From Neptunomonas concharum (lineage in GTDB: Bacteria > Pseudomonadota > Gammaproteobacteria > Pseudomonadales > Balneatricaceae), in assembly GCF_008630635.1 (NCBI RefSeq), contig NZ_CP043869.1:2852501-2916500 (forward strand): a DNA stretch of 64,000 nt. The letters are read 5' to 3'. The notes under the pieces are model-generated. The model saw nothing but the letters and a program-made list of their open reading frames with translations, had not been told where the DNA came from and searched no databases. Both the position numbers and the translations under genes were made by a program. Shown in pieces: positions 10,693 to 20,637 of this stretch; the first letter of the stretch is position 1; each line of letters opens with the position of its first letter.

Positions 10693-11223
10693 TTAATCAA
10701 GTTCACTCTCAACACGCTCAACTTCAGCCTGAAGCTTTGCTGCAAACTGCATCTTACGCACCCAGCTTGCCGCCTCCTCCAAAGCCGAACCGCCTTGTTC
10801 ATAAGCTTCCTTAAAACCAGACTGGTAACTATTAAAGAGCCCTTTTACCTCATCGGATAACGTATCCAAGGCATCAAAGGGGTCTTCAAGCTGCTTAATA
10901 TCCTCAAGCCTTTCACGAAGTGACATCTGCTCAAACAAAAACGCAGGATCTAACTGAACAGACGACTCACTAATAGTATCAACCCCCTTTAAATGAAGGA
11001 GATACTGAGCGCGTCCCAAGGGAGATTTCAAGGTAGAAACCGCTTCATTCAGGTAGGCTGTATATTGGACAGACATTCGCTTTTCACGTTCAGACTTATG
11101 AGCAAAGCGATCAGGGTGCAGCGTTTTTTGAAGGTCTAAATAGCACTGAGAAAGCTTACCCATGTCGATATCATAAGACTCGGGCAAGCCTAGAAAAGCA
11201 AAATAGTTTAGTTGGATATCCAT
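10693..11223 (-). CDS. hscB: Fe-S co-chaperone HscB
   Basis: J-domain partner that stimulates HscA ATPase and delivers IscU. The J domain carries the HPD triad at residues 36-38 (KTLHPDRF), followed by a C-terminal helical domain that binds IscU. At 176 residues it is the usual length. Lies 18 bases upstream of hscA in the operon. Confidence 0.96.
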   Translation of the reverse strand: MDIQLNYFAFLGLPESYDIDMGKLSQCYLDLQKTLHPDRFAHKSEREKRMSVQYTAYLNEAVSTLKSPLGRAQYLLHLKGVDTISESSVQLDPAFLFEQMSLRERLEDIKQLEDPFDALDTLSDEVKGLFNSYQSGFKEAYEQGGSALEEAASWVRKMQFAAKLQAEVERVESELD

Positions 11224-11245
11224 TTAGCAAGACATCACTTCTTGT

Positions 11246-11572
11246 TTAAACATTAAAACTTTCGCCGCAACCGCACTCACTACGCACGTTAGGATTGTTG
11301 AACTTAAAGCCTTCATTAAGACCTTCTTTTACGAAGTCCAACTCAGTACCATCCAGGTAAGCCAAGCTTTTAGGATCAATAACAATATTGACGCCTTTAT
11401 CTGCACTAAAAACTTGATCATCCTCATCCTTTTGATCAACAAATTCCAGCACATACGCCATACCAGAACAACCTGATGTCCTTACACCAATGCGAATGCC
11501 AAATCCTGAACCTCGTTTCTCAATGAATCGAGCGACATGCTCTGCTGCAGCCGGGGTCATTGTAATAGCCAT
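11246..11572 (-). CDS. iscA: Fe-S carrier/assembly protein IscA
   Basis: A-type carrier that delivers Fe-S clusters to apoproteins. The three conserved cysteines are C35 ([10 protein letters not shown]), C100 and C102 (SECGCGESF). At 108 residues it is the same size as E. coli IscA. Lies between iscU and hscB. Confidence 0.97.
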   Translation of the reverse strand: MAITMTPAAAEHVARFIEKRGSGFGIRIGVRTSGCSGMAYVLEFVDQKDEDDQVFSADKGVNIVIDPKSLAYLDGTELDFVKEGLNEGFKFNNPNVRSECGCGESFNV

Positions 11573-11624
11573 ATCATCACCTTGCTGGTCATGCTATAGC
11601 CTGACCAGCGTAACTTGCAGCCAG

Positions 11625-12005
11625 TTATGACTGCTTTTTCTTGTAGTCATCAATCGCTGCTTTAATTGCATCTTCTGCAAGTACAGAGCAGTGAATTTTT
11701 ACAGGAGGCAAAGCGAGCTGATCAGCAATCTGCGTATTCTTTAAGCCAGCAGCCTGCTCCAGTGTCATCCCTTTTACCCACTCAGTTACCAGTGAGCTGG
11801 AAGCGATAGCTGAGCCACACCCGTAGGTCTTAAACTTTGCATCCTCAATAATACCGTCATCGCTTACTTTAATCTGCAAGCGCATAACATCACCACATGC
11901 TGGCGCACCAACCATGCCCGTACCCACATGCGAGTCTGAATCATCCATTTTACCGACGTTACGCGGATTTTCGTAATGATCGATTACTTCTTCACTATAA
12001 GCCAT
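11625..12005 (-). CDS. iscU: Fe-S cluster scaffold IscU
   Basis: Scaffold on which [2Fe-2S] clusters are built. Ligands C37 (GAPACGD, with D39), C63 (YGCGSAIASSS) and C106 (IHCSVLAEDA) are present, as is the HscA recognition motif LPPVK (99-103). Start chosen at the ATG giving MAYSEEVIDHYENP, the family N-terminus, with GGAGG five bases upstream; a TTG four codons earlier would overlap the Shine-Dalgarno. 126 residues. Confidence 0.98.
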   Translation of the reverse strand: MAYSEEVIDHYENPRNVGKMDDSDSHVGTGMVGAPACGDVMRLQIKVSDDGIIEDAKFKTYGCGSAIASSSLVTEWVKGMTLEQAAGLKNTQIADQLALPPVKIHCSVLAEDAIKAAIDDYKKKQS

Positions 12006-12035
12006 GCTAACCTCCAACCATTCTGAGCTAGGTAA

Positions 12036-13250
12036 TTAATGATGAACCCATTCCACCTTGCTTAAATCCACACCGTCTTTGTACATATCCCACAAAGGCG
12101 ACAACTCTCGCAGCTTATGCACTGCTACTTTAATCTGCTCGATCGCAAAATCGATCTCTTCATTAGTGGTAAAGCGCCCAAAAGAGAAACGAATAGAACT
12201 ATGCGCCAACTCATCACTCAAACCCAATGCGCGCAGTACATAAGAAGGCTCAAGGCTTGCGGATGTACAAGCAGACCCCGAAGAAACTGCTAAATCTTTA
12301 AGCGACATCAACAAAGATTCACCTTCAACAAAGGCAAAACTAACATTTAAGTTAGCTGGCACACGCTGATCAAAGGAGCCATTGACATGAACTTCTTCCA
12401 TATCTTTGAGACCAGCCCACAAGCGATCCCGCAAAGCCAACATTTTCTGGTTATCAGCCGCCAGCTCCATTTTAGCTAAATGAAAAGCTTCACCCATTCC
12501 AACAATCTGATGAGTCGGCAGCGTACCCGAACGCATACCTCTTTCATGACCACCGCCATGCATCATTGCCTCTAAACGAATACGTGGTTTACGGCGCACA
12601 TACAACGCACCAATACCTTTAGGCCCATAGGCTTTGTGCGCGCTAAAAGACATCAAATCCACTTTTAAACGAGACAAGTCAATATCAACCTTTCCGGCAC
12701 TTTGAGCCGCATCAACATGGAAAATGATGCCTCTTTCACGCGTCATTTCACCAATAGCTTCAATATCAGTAATAGTGCCAATCTCGTTATTCACATGCAT
12801 AAGCGAAACAAGAATTGTATCGTCACGGAAAGCCTCAGCCACTTTTTCAGGACTAATCAAACCATCAGAATCAGGATCAAGATAGGTCACTTCAAAGCCT
12901 TCTCGCTCCAACTGGCGACAAGGGTCTAACACCGCCTTATGCTCGATTTTCGAAGTAATAATATGCTTGCCTTTTTTCTGATAAAAGTGAGCTACACCTT
13001 TAACCGCTAAATTATCAGACTCAGTAGCGCCCGATGTCCAAACGATCTCACGAGGGTCTGCATTCACTAAATCAGCGACCTGTCTGCGCGCCGTTTCAAC
13101 TGCTTCTTCAGCTTTCCAACCAAACAGATGGGAGCGAGACGCCGGGTTACCAAAGTTCCCTTCCAACGTTAGACACTCAACCATTTTTTCGGCCACGCGC
13201 GGATCAACCGGGGTAGTCGCAGAATAATCAAAATAGATCGGTAATTTCAT
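12036..13250 (-). CDS. iscS: Cysteine desulfurase IscS
   Basis: PLP enzyme that takes sulfur from cysteine for Fe-S clusters and tRNA thiolation. PLP lysine K206 (FSAHKAYGP) and the persulfide cysteine C328 ([17 protein letters not shown]) fall at the same positions as in E. coli. The protein is 404 residues and ends in the WVHH IscU-contact tail. It is 18 bases downstream of iscR. Confidence 0.98.
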   Translation of the reverse strand: MKLPIYFDYSATTPVDPRVAEKMVECLTLEGNFGNPASRSHLFGWKAEEAVETARRQVADLVNADPREIVWTSGATESDNLAVKGVAHFYQKKGKHIITSKIEHKAVLDPCRQLEREGFEVTYLDPDSDGLISPEKVAEAFRDDTILVSLMHVNNEIGTITDIEAIGEMTRERGIIFHVDAAQSAGKVDIDLSRLKVDLMSFSAHKAYGPKGIGALYVRRKPRIRLEAMMHGGGHERGMRSGTLPTHQIVGMGEAFHLAKMELAADNQKMLALRDRLWAGLKDMEEVHVNGSFDQRVPANLNVSFAFVEGESLLMSLKDLAVSSGSACTSASLEPSYVLRALGLSDELAHSSIRFSFGRFTTNEEIDFAIEQIKVAVHKLRELSPLWDMYKDGVDLSKVEWVHH

Positions 13251-13268
13251 TACTTCGCTCCAGCGTGT

Positions 13269-13766
13269 TTATACAGCAGCTTTATCATTCAAAAGAGAGT
13301 CTACAGAGGTCAGAAAAACCTTACCGGTCTGACGTCTATCCTGCCTTGCTGCTACTTCACGAACATCATTTCTCGCCACCAAATCAGCCAGCGAGATACC
13401 ATTCAAAAATGCGTGTATTTGGTTACTAAGGTCACACCACAAATGGTGCGTCAAACAAGTTTCGCCACTTTGGCAGTCCCCTTGCCGATCACAACCCGTT
13501 GCTTCAACAGACTCATTTACCGCATCGATAACCTGAGCCACACTAATCGCGCACTGCTCATGGTTAAGCTGGTAACCACCGCCCGGGCCTCGTACACTCT
13601 TAACAAGATCATTCCTGCGCAACTTAGCAAACAACTGCTCAAGGTAGGACAAAGAGATCCCTTGCCGCTCCGATATATCCGCCAGACTGATAGGACCCCG
13701 CCCTTCATGAAGAGCTAAATCAAGCATTGCCGTAACAGCATAACGCCCTTTTGTTGTTAGCCTCAT
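13269..13766 (-). CDS. iscR: Fe-S cluster regulator IscR
   Basis: Rrf2-family [2Fe-2S] repressor of the isc operon. It has an N-terminal winged helix ([19 protein letters not shown]) and the three cluster cysteines spaced CX5CX5C in the block [13 protein letters not shown]. The start follows the family N-terminus; an ORF eight codons longer is possible but lacks homology. The 165-residue product is normal. An IscR-type site overlaps its promoter, so autoregulation is expected. Confidence 0.97.
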   Translation of the reverse strand: MRLTTKGRYAVTAMLDLALHEGRGPISLADISERQGISLSYLEQLFAKLRRNDLVKSVRGPGGGYQLNHEQCAISVAQVIDAVNESVEATGCDRQGDCQSGETCLTHHLWCDLSNQIHAFLNGISLADLVARNDVREVAARQDRRQTGKVFLTSVDSLLNDKAAV

Positions 13767-13800
13767 AAACTCTCTGCCACTGTTAATCATTTATAGACAG

Positions 13801-13833
13801 AGTATGCATTAACCTACAAAATCAGTCAAGTAT
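13801..13833 (-). promoter_or_regulatory. iscR promoter with type-1 IscR operator
   Basis: On the minus strand TTGACT (13824-13829) and CATACT (13801-13806) are separated by exactly 17 bases. A 25-bp sequence at 13809-13833 reads ATACTTGACTGATTT in its first half-site, which fits the type-1 IscR consensus ATASYYGACTRWWWY at every position. The second half-site matches only in part. As in E. coli, the operator covers the -35 element. Confidence 0.75.
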
Positions 13834-13920
13834 ATAACCAAGCAATTTTGTCGGATATTAATTTCCAAGGCCCTTATTCTAGCATTTAAAATAGAATGCG
13901 TCCCAAACAGACACACAACT

Positions 13921-14664
13921 TTAGCGAGAACGGGATTTTTTCTGGACACTTGTTAGAATACCGCGAAGCACATTGACCTCAACCTTATCAGGCATAGCTC
14001 TTTGCAGAAGACGCCTCAGACGCGGCATTAATTGACGCGGGTTCTCAGGATCAAGAAACTCCACTTCAACCAAAACAGATTCCAAGTGCTCAAACATCAA
14101 CTCCAATTCACGGTGCTCAGCCAGTTCTATATCCCATGGAGTCCCCCACTGTGGCGCCTGCTTTGCCGCATCAGATTGACGCAAAAAAGCCATTCTCAAT
14201 TCATAAGCCACCACCTGAACTGCTGCTGCCACATTCAATGAACTAAAGGACTCCACTGAAGGAATGTGCACATGATGATGACAAATTTGCAGCTCCTCAT
14301 TCGTAAGCCCACGATCCTCACGACCAAAAACAATTGCCACCTGCTGCTGCCCAGCACTTGCAACCACACCCGCCAGCTGATGAGGATCCATAATTGGCCA
14401 AGGTATATGCCTGCCTCTCGCGCTTGTGCCAACTACCAGACTGGCATCTGCCACAGCCTCTTCAAGCGTCAAGGTTACCGTTGCAGAAGCCAAAATATCT
14501 GTCGCACCGGACGCCCTAGCATCAGCCTCACTGGAAGGAAAGAGCTTAGGCTCGACCAAGTAAAGCTGACTCAAACCCATGTTTTTCATCGCACGCGCTA
14601 CAGCGCCAATATTGCCCGGATGGGTCGTATTTACCAAAACAATACGAATATTTTCAAGATTCAT
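13921..14664 (-). CDS. trmJ: tRNA (Cm32/Um32) methyltransferase TrmJ
   Basis: SPOUT-class 2'-O-methyltransferase acting on tRNA position 32. The N-terminus MNLENIRIVLVNTTHPGN and the SAM-knot segments (IVFGREDRGLTNEEL, SSLNVAAAVQVVAYELR) are characteristic. Start taken at the ATG that fits the family N-terminus; a GTG four codons earlier (14676) is possible. The gene neighbours iscR and suhB, as in E. coli and pseudomonads. Confidence 0.94.
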   Translation of the reverse strand: MNLENIRIVLVNTTHPGNIGAVARAMKNMGLSQLYLVEPKLFPSSEADARASGATDILASATVTLTLEEAVADASLVVGTSARGRHIPWPIMDPHQLAGVVASAGQQQVAIVFGREDRGLTNEELQICHHHVHIPSVESFSSLNVAAAVQVVAYELRMAFLRQSDAAKQAPQWGTPWDIELAEHRELELMFEHLESVLVEVEFLDPENPRQLMPRLRRLLQRAMPDKVEVNVLRGILTSVQKKSRSR

Positions 14665-14740
14665 AACATTCTTCACATAAAAACAGACTAATAGTTTAAC
14701 AGATTGCCCTTCAGGTATTCTGTCAGAGCCCCACCTTTTG

Positions 14741-14746
14741 TATAAT
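14741..14746 (+). promoter_or_regulatory. Candidate -10 element for suhB
   Basis: A perfect TATAAT lies 35 bases before the suhB ATG. No good -35 is seen at 16-18 bases (the best sequence there has about two matches), so it is a weak prediction. Confidence 0.4.
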
Positions 14747-14780
14747 TACCGTTTTGGTTGACTACTGAGCACATTATCCA

Positions 14781-15584
14781 ATGCAACCCATGCTAAATAT
14801 CGCTTTGAGGGCCGCGCGACTCTCAGGAGAACAGATCGCACGCGCCGCCGAGCGCCTTGATCTGATCAAATCAGAACAGTCCAGCGTGACCGACTTTTTG
14901 AAAGAGACAGCAATTAAAGCAGAACAAACGATTGCTTACACTATTCAAAAAGCCTATCCCGCCCACGCATTGCGCGGTGAGTATTCAGGCGACTTTCCAG
15001 CCCTGGAAGAGAAAGGCGACATCACTTGGCACATCAACCCAATTGACAGCGTGTCAAACTTTAGCAATGGCTTACCCGCTTTTGCTGTCTGCCTATCTGC
15101 CATTCAGAAGGGACGGGTTGAACACGCACTGATTCTCAACCCACTCACGGGCGAGGAGTTTACAGCAAGCCGTGGGCAAGGGGCCCAACTCAACGGTAGG
15201 CGCATACGCGTCAGCAATAAGCGCACGCTGGAACAGGCTATTGTCGGCACCAGCTTCTTAAACACCAAAAAAGAAAAAGCTCACTTCGATACTTTCAAAA
15301 AGTTTCTTTGTAATATCCAAGCCGCAGACGGCATGCTTCACAACGGCGGTTCTGCTGCATTGAATATGGCCTACACTGCTGCTGGGCGAATGGACGGCTT
15401 TTTACAAATCAACCTAAGTACTGACACCCTAGAGGCAGGCGCATTACTGATTCAAGAAGCTGGCGGATTAATCGGCGACTTTAGTGGCGGTAACAATTTT
15501 CGAACCTCAGGTAATACCGTCGCAGGTAACCCTAAAATCTTTAAGGCACTGCTTCAATCCATCAGACCCGCTGTAGAAGGTTAA
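14781..15584 (+). CDS. suhB: SuhB-like inositol monophosphatase family protein with altered active site
   Basis: SuhB is an inositol-1-phosphatase fold protein that also joins the Nus rRNA antitermination complex. The N-terminus MQPMLNIALRAAR, length (267) and place beside trmJ/iscR say it is the suhB orthologue. Several catalytic positions differ from the family. The metal motif DPLDGTTNF reads NPIDSVSNF (residues 86-94: Asp to Asn at 86, Gly to Ser at 90, Thr to Val at 91). GEE reads GEY (66-68). The family TEVD reads KETA, losing an Asp at 44. The C-terminal WD motif reads TD (D215 kept, Trp lost). Phosphatase activity is therefore doubtful, while a structural/RNA polymerase role could remain. 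Confidence 0.88.
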   Translation: MQPMLNIALRAARLSGEQIARAAERLDLIKSEQSSVTDFLKETAIKAEQTIAYTIQKAYPAHALRGEYSGDFPALEEKGDITWHINPIDSVSNFSNGLPAFAVCLSAIQKGRVEHALILNPLTGEEFTASRGQGAQLNGRRIRVSNKRTLEQAIVGTSFLNTKKEKAHFDTFKKFLCNIQAADGMLHNGGSAALNMAYTAAGRMDGFLQINLSTDTLEAGALLIQEAGGLIGDFSGGNNFRTSGNTVAGNPKIFKALLQSIRPAVEG

Positions 15585-15590
15585 TTTAAT

Positions 15591-15631
15591 CTGCATAAAA
15601 AAACCGGCATTAGCCGGTTTTTTTTATGCAG
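15591..15631. terminator. Bidirectional terminator between suhB and purA
   Basis: A very long inverted repeat: CTGCATAAAAAAACCGGC (15591-15608), a 4-base loop, then its complement with one extra T to 15631. It has an A tract on one side and a T tract on the other, so it can stop transcription from both convergent genes. Confidence 0.93.
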
Positions 15632-15649
15632 TGCCAACCCAATGAAGCA

Positions 15650-16981
<1,332 letters not shown>

Positions 16982-18163
16982 TTACAGAGCCGCAACGACC
17001 CACTCTTCACCCTGTTTGACCAGTTTCCGATTGAAAGCCACTGCGTTTTGCGCAGCATCACCTGGTAACTGTTGAACCACTCTCTCACCTTGAGAGCGTA
17101 GATTCTGCATCATAGCCATTAAGGCCATATCATCGTCAGCCGGAGCCAGAATCGCTGAACGCAACTTCTGATCGCCTGATGCAAGGCTTGCCAACGTTTT
17201 CAAATCTGCACTAAACCCTGTCGCAGGGCGCGCTCGACCAAAATCTTTACCGATCGCATCATAGCGACCACCTTTAGCGACGGCCTGACCAAAGACCGGC
17301 GTTAGCGCGGAAAAAACAACGCCCGTATGGTAGTTGTAGCCGCGCAACTCGCCCAAATCAAAATAAAGATCAATACTTGGGTAGCGACGCTGAAGCATTT
17401 CAGCCAAGCGTTCCAAATACGTAACAGCATCAGTGATCATTGAGTGAGACTCACCGAATAACCTGCGGGCACGTACTAAAACTTCCATGCCCCCATTCAG
17501 TTTAGGCAGCTCAGCCAGCTTATCGATAAGCCTAGCATCAGCCTCTAACTCATTAAGAAACTGATCTAACTCTGGAAGCGCTTTACGCTGCAGCAGCTCC
17601 ATATATTGAGCAGTCACTGCCGGATCTAATCTAGCCTCTTCGATCAAGCCTTGAAATATACCTACATGCCCAAGATCTAAACTTAACTCATCTTTCAAAC
17701 CTGACACATAGAGAGTTTCAATCATCAGAGAGATGACTTCGATATCACTTTCGATACCCGCGTGGCCATATAACTCAGCACCCACCTGCAAAGGATTTCT
17801 TGATGCCAGCATATTAGCCGGATAAGTATGTAGCACCGAACCGCAATAGCATAGACGGTTAGCCCCCTGCACATGCATACGATGCGCATCAATCCGCGCT
17901 ACTTGAGGGGTGATATCAGCCCTGATGCCCAGCGTATGTCCTGTCAGCTGATCTACCAGTTTAAATGTTGTGAGATCCAGGTCTTTACCAACGCCGGTCA
18001 TTAACGATTCGAGATGCTCCATCAAGGGTGGCATCACTAATTCGTAGCCCCAGCTGTCATATAGATCCAGCAATTTACGACGTAGCGCTTCTACCTGATG
18101 AGCATGTGGTGGCAACATCTCTTTAACGCCATCAGGAAGTAACCAGCGATCAGCCAATGCCAT
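16982..18163 (-). CDS. hisZ: ATP phosphoribosyltransferase regulatory subunit HisZ
   Basis: HisRS-like protein that forms the hetero-octameric first enzyme of histidine synthesis with the short form of HisG. The N-terminus MALADRWLLPDGVKEMLPP matches pseudomonad HisZ, and a truncated class II synthetase core follows. The ATG chosen at 18163 has a GGAG seven bases upstream. An upstream in-frame ATG at 18193, overlapping the yjeT stop as TAATG, has no visible ribosome site. The presence of hisZ predicts a short-form hisG elsewhere in the genome. 393 residues. Confidence 0.95.
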   Translation of the reverse strand: MALADRWLLPDGVKEMLPPHAHQVEALRRKLLDLYDSWGYELVMPPLMEHLESLMTGVGKDLDLTTFKLVDQLTGHTLGIRADITPQVARIDAHRMHVQGANRLCYCGSVLHTYPANMLASRNPLQVGAELYGHAGIESDIEVISLMIETLYVSGLKDELSLDLGHVGIFQGLIEEARLDPAVTAQYMELLQRKALPELDQFLNELEADARLIDKLAELPKLNGGMEVLVRARRLFGESHSMITDAVTYLERLAEMLQRRYPSIDLYFDLGELRGYNYHTGVVFSALTPVFGQAVAKGGRYDAIGKDFGRARPATGFSADLKTLASLASGDQKLRSAILAPADDDMALMAMMQNLRSQGERVVQQLPGDAAQNAVAFNRKLVKQGEEWVVAAL

Positions 18164-18192
18164 ATCTAACTCCGTACTATTCGTATCAACCA

Positions 18193-18390
18193 TTAATGAA
18201 TGATGTAAAGCCCAATCACACCAGCCAACATACTCATCAATCCGATTATTCTTAAAACGTGATCGTCGGTTCTCGCCAACTGCTCGACCATTCTTCGCCA
18301 GCGCTGGGGATACAAAAAGGGCAAAATACCTTCTAGTACCAACACTAAACAAAAAGCGATCGCTAACTCATACCAGAACTCAGGAGACAT
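18193..18390 (-). CDS. yjeT: DUF2065 family small membrane protein (YjeT)
   Basis: Function unknown. About 65 residues with two membrane segments (FWYELAIAFCLVLVLEGI and VLRIIGLMSMLAGVIGLYII) separated by a short basic loop (PQRWRRM), the DUF2065 layout. The start is set at ATG (MSPEFWYEL); a GTG seven codons upstream is also possible. The gene always lies beside hflC in this synteny block and does so here. Confidence 0.85.
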   Translation of the reverse strand: MSPEFWYELAIAFCLVLVLEGILPFLYPQRWRRMVEQLARTDDHVLRIIGLMSMLAGVIGLYIIH

Positions 18391-18411
18391 AAACGACAAC
18401 CACAAAAACAC

Positions 18412-18436
18412 AAAAAAACCGGGACGAACCCGGTTT
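18412..18436 (-). terminator. Terminator after hflC
   Basis: Perfect 8-bp stem AAACCGGG / CCCGGTTT with a 5-base loop. A seven-T run follows on the minus strand (18412-18418). It separates hflX-hflK-hflC from yjeT-hisZ-purA, so the downstream genes probably depend on readthrough or their own promoter. Confidence 0.85.
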
Positions 18437-18502
18437 GAGAGATTTTAACATGGAAACTGTAACAAAGTGCAGCTCAATAGCGCTTTTTGCTACAACTTTA
18501 TG

Positions 18503-19378
18503 CTATTGATCACCTTTGGAGTTACTCAGATACCTAAAGAACTCACTGTCTGGCTTAAGTAACATTACATCGCCACCATTACCGAAAGACTCAGTGTAAG
18601 CCCTTAAGCTACGCGTAAAAGAGTAGAACTCCGAATCTCGACTGTACGCATCTGCATAGATAGCCGCTGCTTGTGCATCACCCTCACCACGAAGACCTTC
18701 AGCTTCACGATAAGCTTCCGCCACAATAACTGTTTTCTGGCGATCAGCATCTGCGCGAATACCTTCGGCAAGCTCAAAACCGCGAGAACGCAGTTCACGT
18801 GCTTCACGCTCACGCTCTGTGCGCATACGCTCATACACTGAGTTAGACACCTCTGGTGGCAGCTCGACACGTTTAACCCGGACATCAACGATCCTGATAC
18901 CTAGCTCGCTTTCTGCAACTTGATTCAAACGCTTAATAGCGTCCGTCATAACCTGCTCTCGCTCACCCGATACTACCTCGTTCAAAGTACGTGCACCAAA
19001 CTGGTTACGTAACTCATTCTCAACACGTGTAGAAAGTAGGTCTGCTGCACGGAATTCGTCACCCGATGTTGCCGTGTAGTAGGTTTCTACGCTATTGATC
19101 TTCCATTTAATGAACGCATCAACAATCAATCGTTTCTTTTCTATGGTTAAAAAAGCCTGCGGACGCCCATCTAACGTCAACACACGTCCATCAAACTTAC
19201 GGATCGTGTTAACGAATGGGATCTTCACATGCCAGCCTGGCTTGATATCAGGCTCAACAATCTCACCAAACTGCAGTTTCACCGCTCGCTCGGTCTCTTT
19301 AACGATATAAACCGATTTAGAGGCAACTAGCACAATGAATCCCGCCAGAATGACGGTAAATAACGACTTACCACTCAT
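18503..19378 (-). CDS. hflC: FtsH protease modulator HflC
   Basis: SPFH/prohibitin-family inner-membrane protein that, with HflK, encloses FtsH and limits its access to substrates. It has one N-terminal membrane segment (SLFTVILAGFIVLVASKSVYI), an SPFH domain and a helical ARELRSRGFELAEGIRADAD region. Length of 291 is normal. The start overlaps the hflK stop by 4 bases. Confidence 0.96.
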   Translation of the reverse strand: MSGKSLFTVILAGFIVLVASKSVYIVKETERAVKLQFGEIVEPDIKPGWHVKIPFVNTIRKFDGRVLTLDGRPQAFLTIEKKRLIVDAFIKWKINSVETYYTATSGDEFRAADLLSTRVENELRNQFGARTLNEVVSGEREQVMTDAIKRLNQVAESELGIRIVDVRVKRVELPPEVSNSVYERMRTEREREARELRSRGFELAEGIRADADRQKTVIVAEAYREAEGLRGEGDAQAAAIYADAYSRDSEFYSFTRSLRAYTESFGNGGDVMLLKPDSEFFRYLSNSKGDQ

Positions 19379-20595
19379 TGTCTACCCTCCCTGCGGGTTG
19401 AACTGGTTTGTTGCTGACGAATTTGATCGATCACCTGATTAGTCACATTCCTCAAGGACTGGTCATCCAATCGCAAGTTACGTGGCGCAACTGAAGAAGT
19501 ACTTTGGCGCTCATTACCACCCTGTATTAGCTTGTCAATTGGCAAATACATCATATTATTGCCACCTTCAACGTCCATGAGCACTTTAGGGTTCTTAGCC
19601 AACACATCTTGCATGGTATCCAAATAAAGACGTTCGCGGGTTACATCCGGTGCTTTTTCATACTCAGCTAATAAAGCCAAGAATCGCTTAGATTCACCTT
19701 CTGCTTTTGATACGACCTGCTCACGATAAGCACTCGCTTCTTCAAGCATACGCTGGGCGGTACCACGCGCCTCAGGAACGATACCATTAGCATAGGATTG
19801 CGCTTGGTTTTTCACACGCTGTTCATCTTCTCGCGCCTTGATAACATCATCAAATGCGTCCTGTACCTGACTAGGTGCCTGAGCATTCTTAATATTGACC
19901 TGCGTGATAGATATACCGGTTTTGTAATCGACCATGTAGCTTTGCAAACGTGCCTGAACATCCACTGCCAAGCTTTCACGACCTTCCGTTAAGATGGAGT
20001 GCATCTCTGAAGAGCCGACCACATGCCTCAAAGCAGACTCTGCCGCATGAGACAAACTGCCGTCTGGATCACGCACATTTAACTGATACGCTTTCGGGTC
20101 AGAAACCACATACTGCGTACTCATTGCAACGTCGACGATGTTTTCATCCTCAGTCAACATTAACGCTTGGTGATCATGCGTACGCACTCGCGTCGTATTC
20201 ACAATCATAACTTCGTCAATTAAAGGAGGGTTCCATTGCAGACCCGGATTGACCGTTTCATAGAATTTACCCAACCTGAGTACGACACCACGCTCTTGTT
20301 GGTCGACCGTGTAAACACCCATACCCGCCCAAACAAGCAGTGCAACAACGACCGCTACCCAGACAAAGGCTCCACCGCCTGAGCTGGATGAACCACCGCT
20401 TCCATCACCGCCACCACGTTTTTGGCCAGTGCCGCCAAAGATATCGTTTAGTTTATCCTGAAGCTTACGTAGCGCCTCATCAAGATCCGGCGGCCCCTGA
20501 TCGTTACCACGGTTGCCCTTGCGGCTTCGGTTGTTATCACCACCACCCCAAGGATCCTGGTTATCGCCATTACCGCCAGGCTCATTCCAAGCCAT
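19375..20595 (-). CDS. hflK: FtsH protease modulator HflK
   Basis: Partner of HflC. It has a Gly/Asn-rich cytoplasmic N-terminus (MAWNEPGGNGDNQDPWGGG, closely like E. coli), a membrane segment (FVWVAVVVALLVWAGMGVYTV) and an SPFH domain. The second ATG is used because GGAGATGGGT gives it a properly spaced ribosome site; the first ATG lies directly on the GGAG. About 406 residues. Confidence 0.95.
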   Translation of the reverse strand: MAWNEPGGNGDNQDPWGGGDNNRSRKGNRGNDQGPPDLDEALRKLQDKLNDIFGGTGQKRGGGDGSGGSSSSGGGAFVWVAVVVALLVWAGMGVYTVDQQERGVVLRLGKFYETVNPGLQWNPPLIDEVMIVNTTRVRTHDHQALMLTEDENIVDVAMSTQYVVSDPKAYQLNVRDPDGSLSHAAESALRHVVGSSEMHSILTEGRESLAVDVQARLQSYMVDYKTGISITQVNIKNAQAPSQVQDAFDDVIKAREDEQRVKNQAQSYANGIVPEARGTAQRMLEEASAYREQVVSKAEGESKRFLALLAEYEKAPDVTRERLYLDTMQDVLAKNPKVLMDVEGGNNMMYLPIDKLIQGGNERQSTSSVAPRNLRLDDQSLRNVTNQVIDQIRQQQTSSTRREGRQ

Positions 20596-20637
20596 ACCCA
20601 TCTCCGTTAAAATTAAAATTCGTTTGAGGATAAGGTC

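Noticed and set aside
17000-18163. hisZ considered as a second histidyl-tRNA synthetase
   Set aside because: The N-terminus and truncated core fit HisZ, the gene lies in the HisZ position next to purA, and a complete hisS is present at 3456-4724.
18164-18352. In-frame extension of hisZ into the yjeT region
   Set aside because: The extra codons overlap yjeT in another frame, have no family similarity, and the inner ATG has the better ribosome site.
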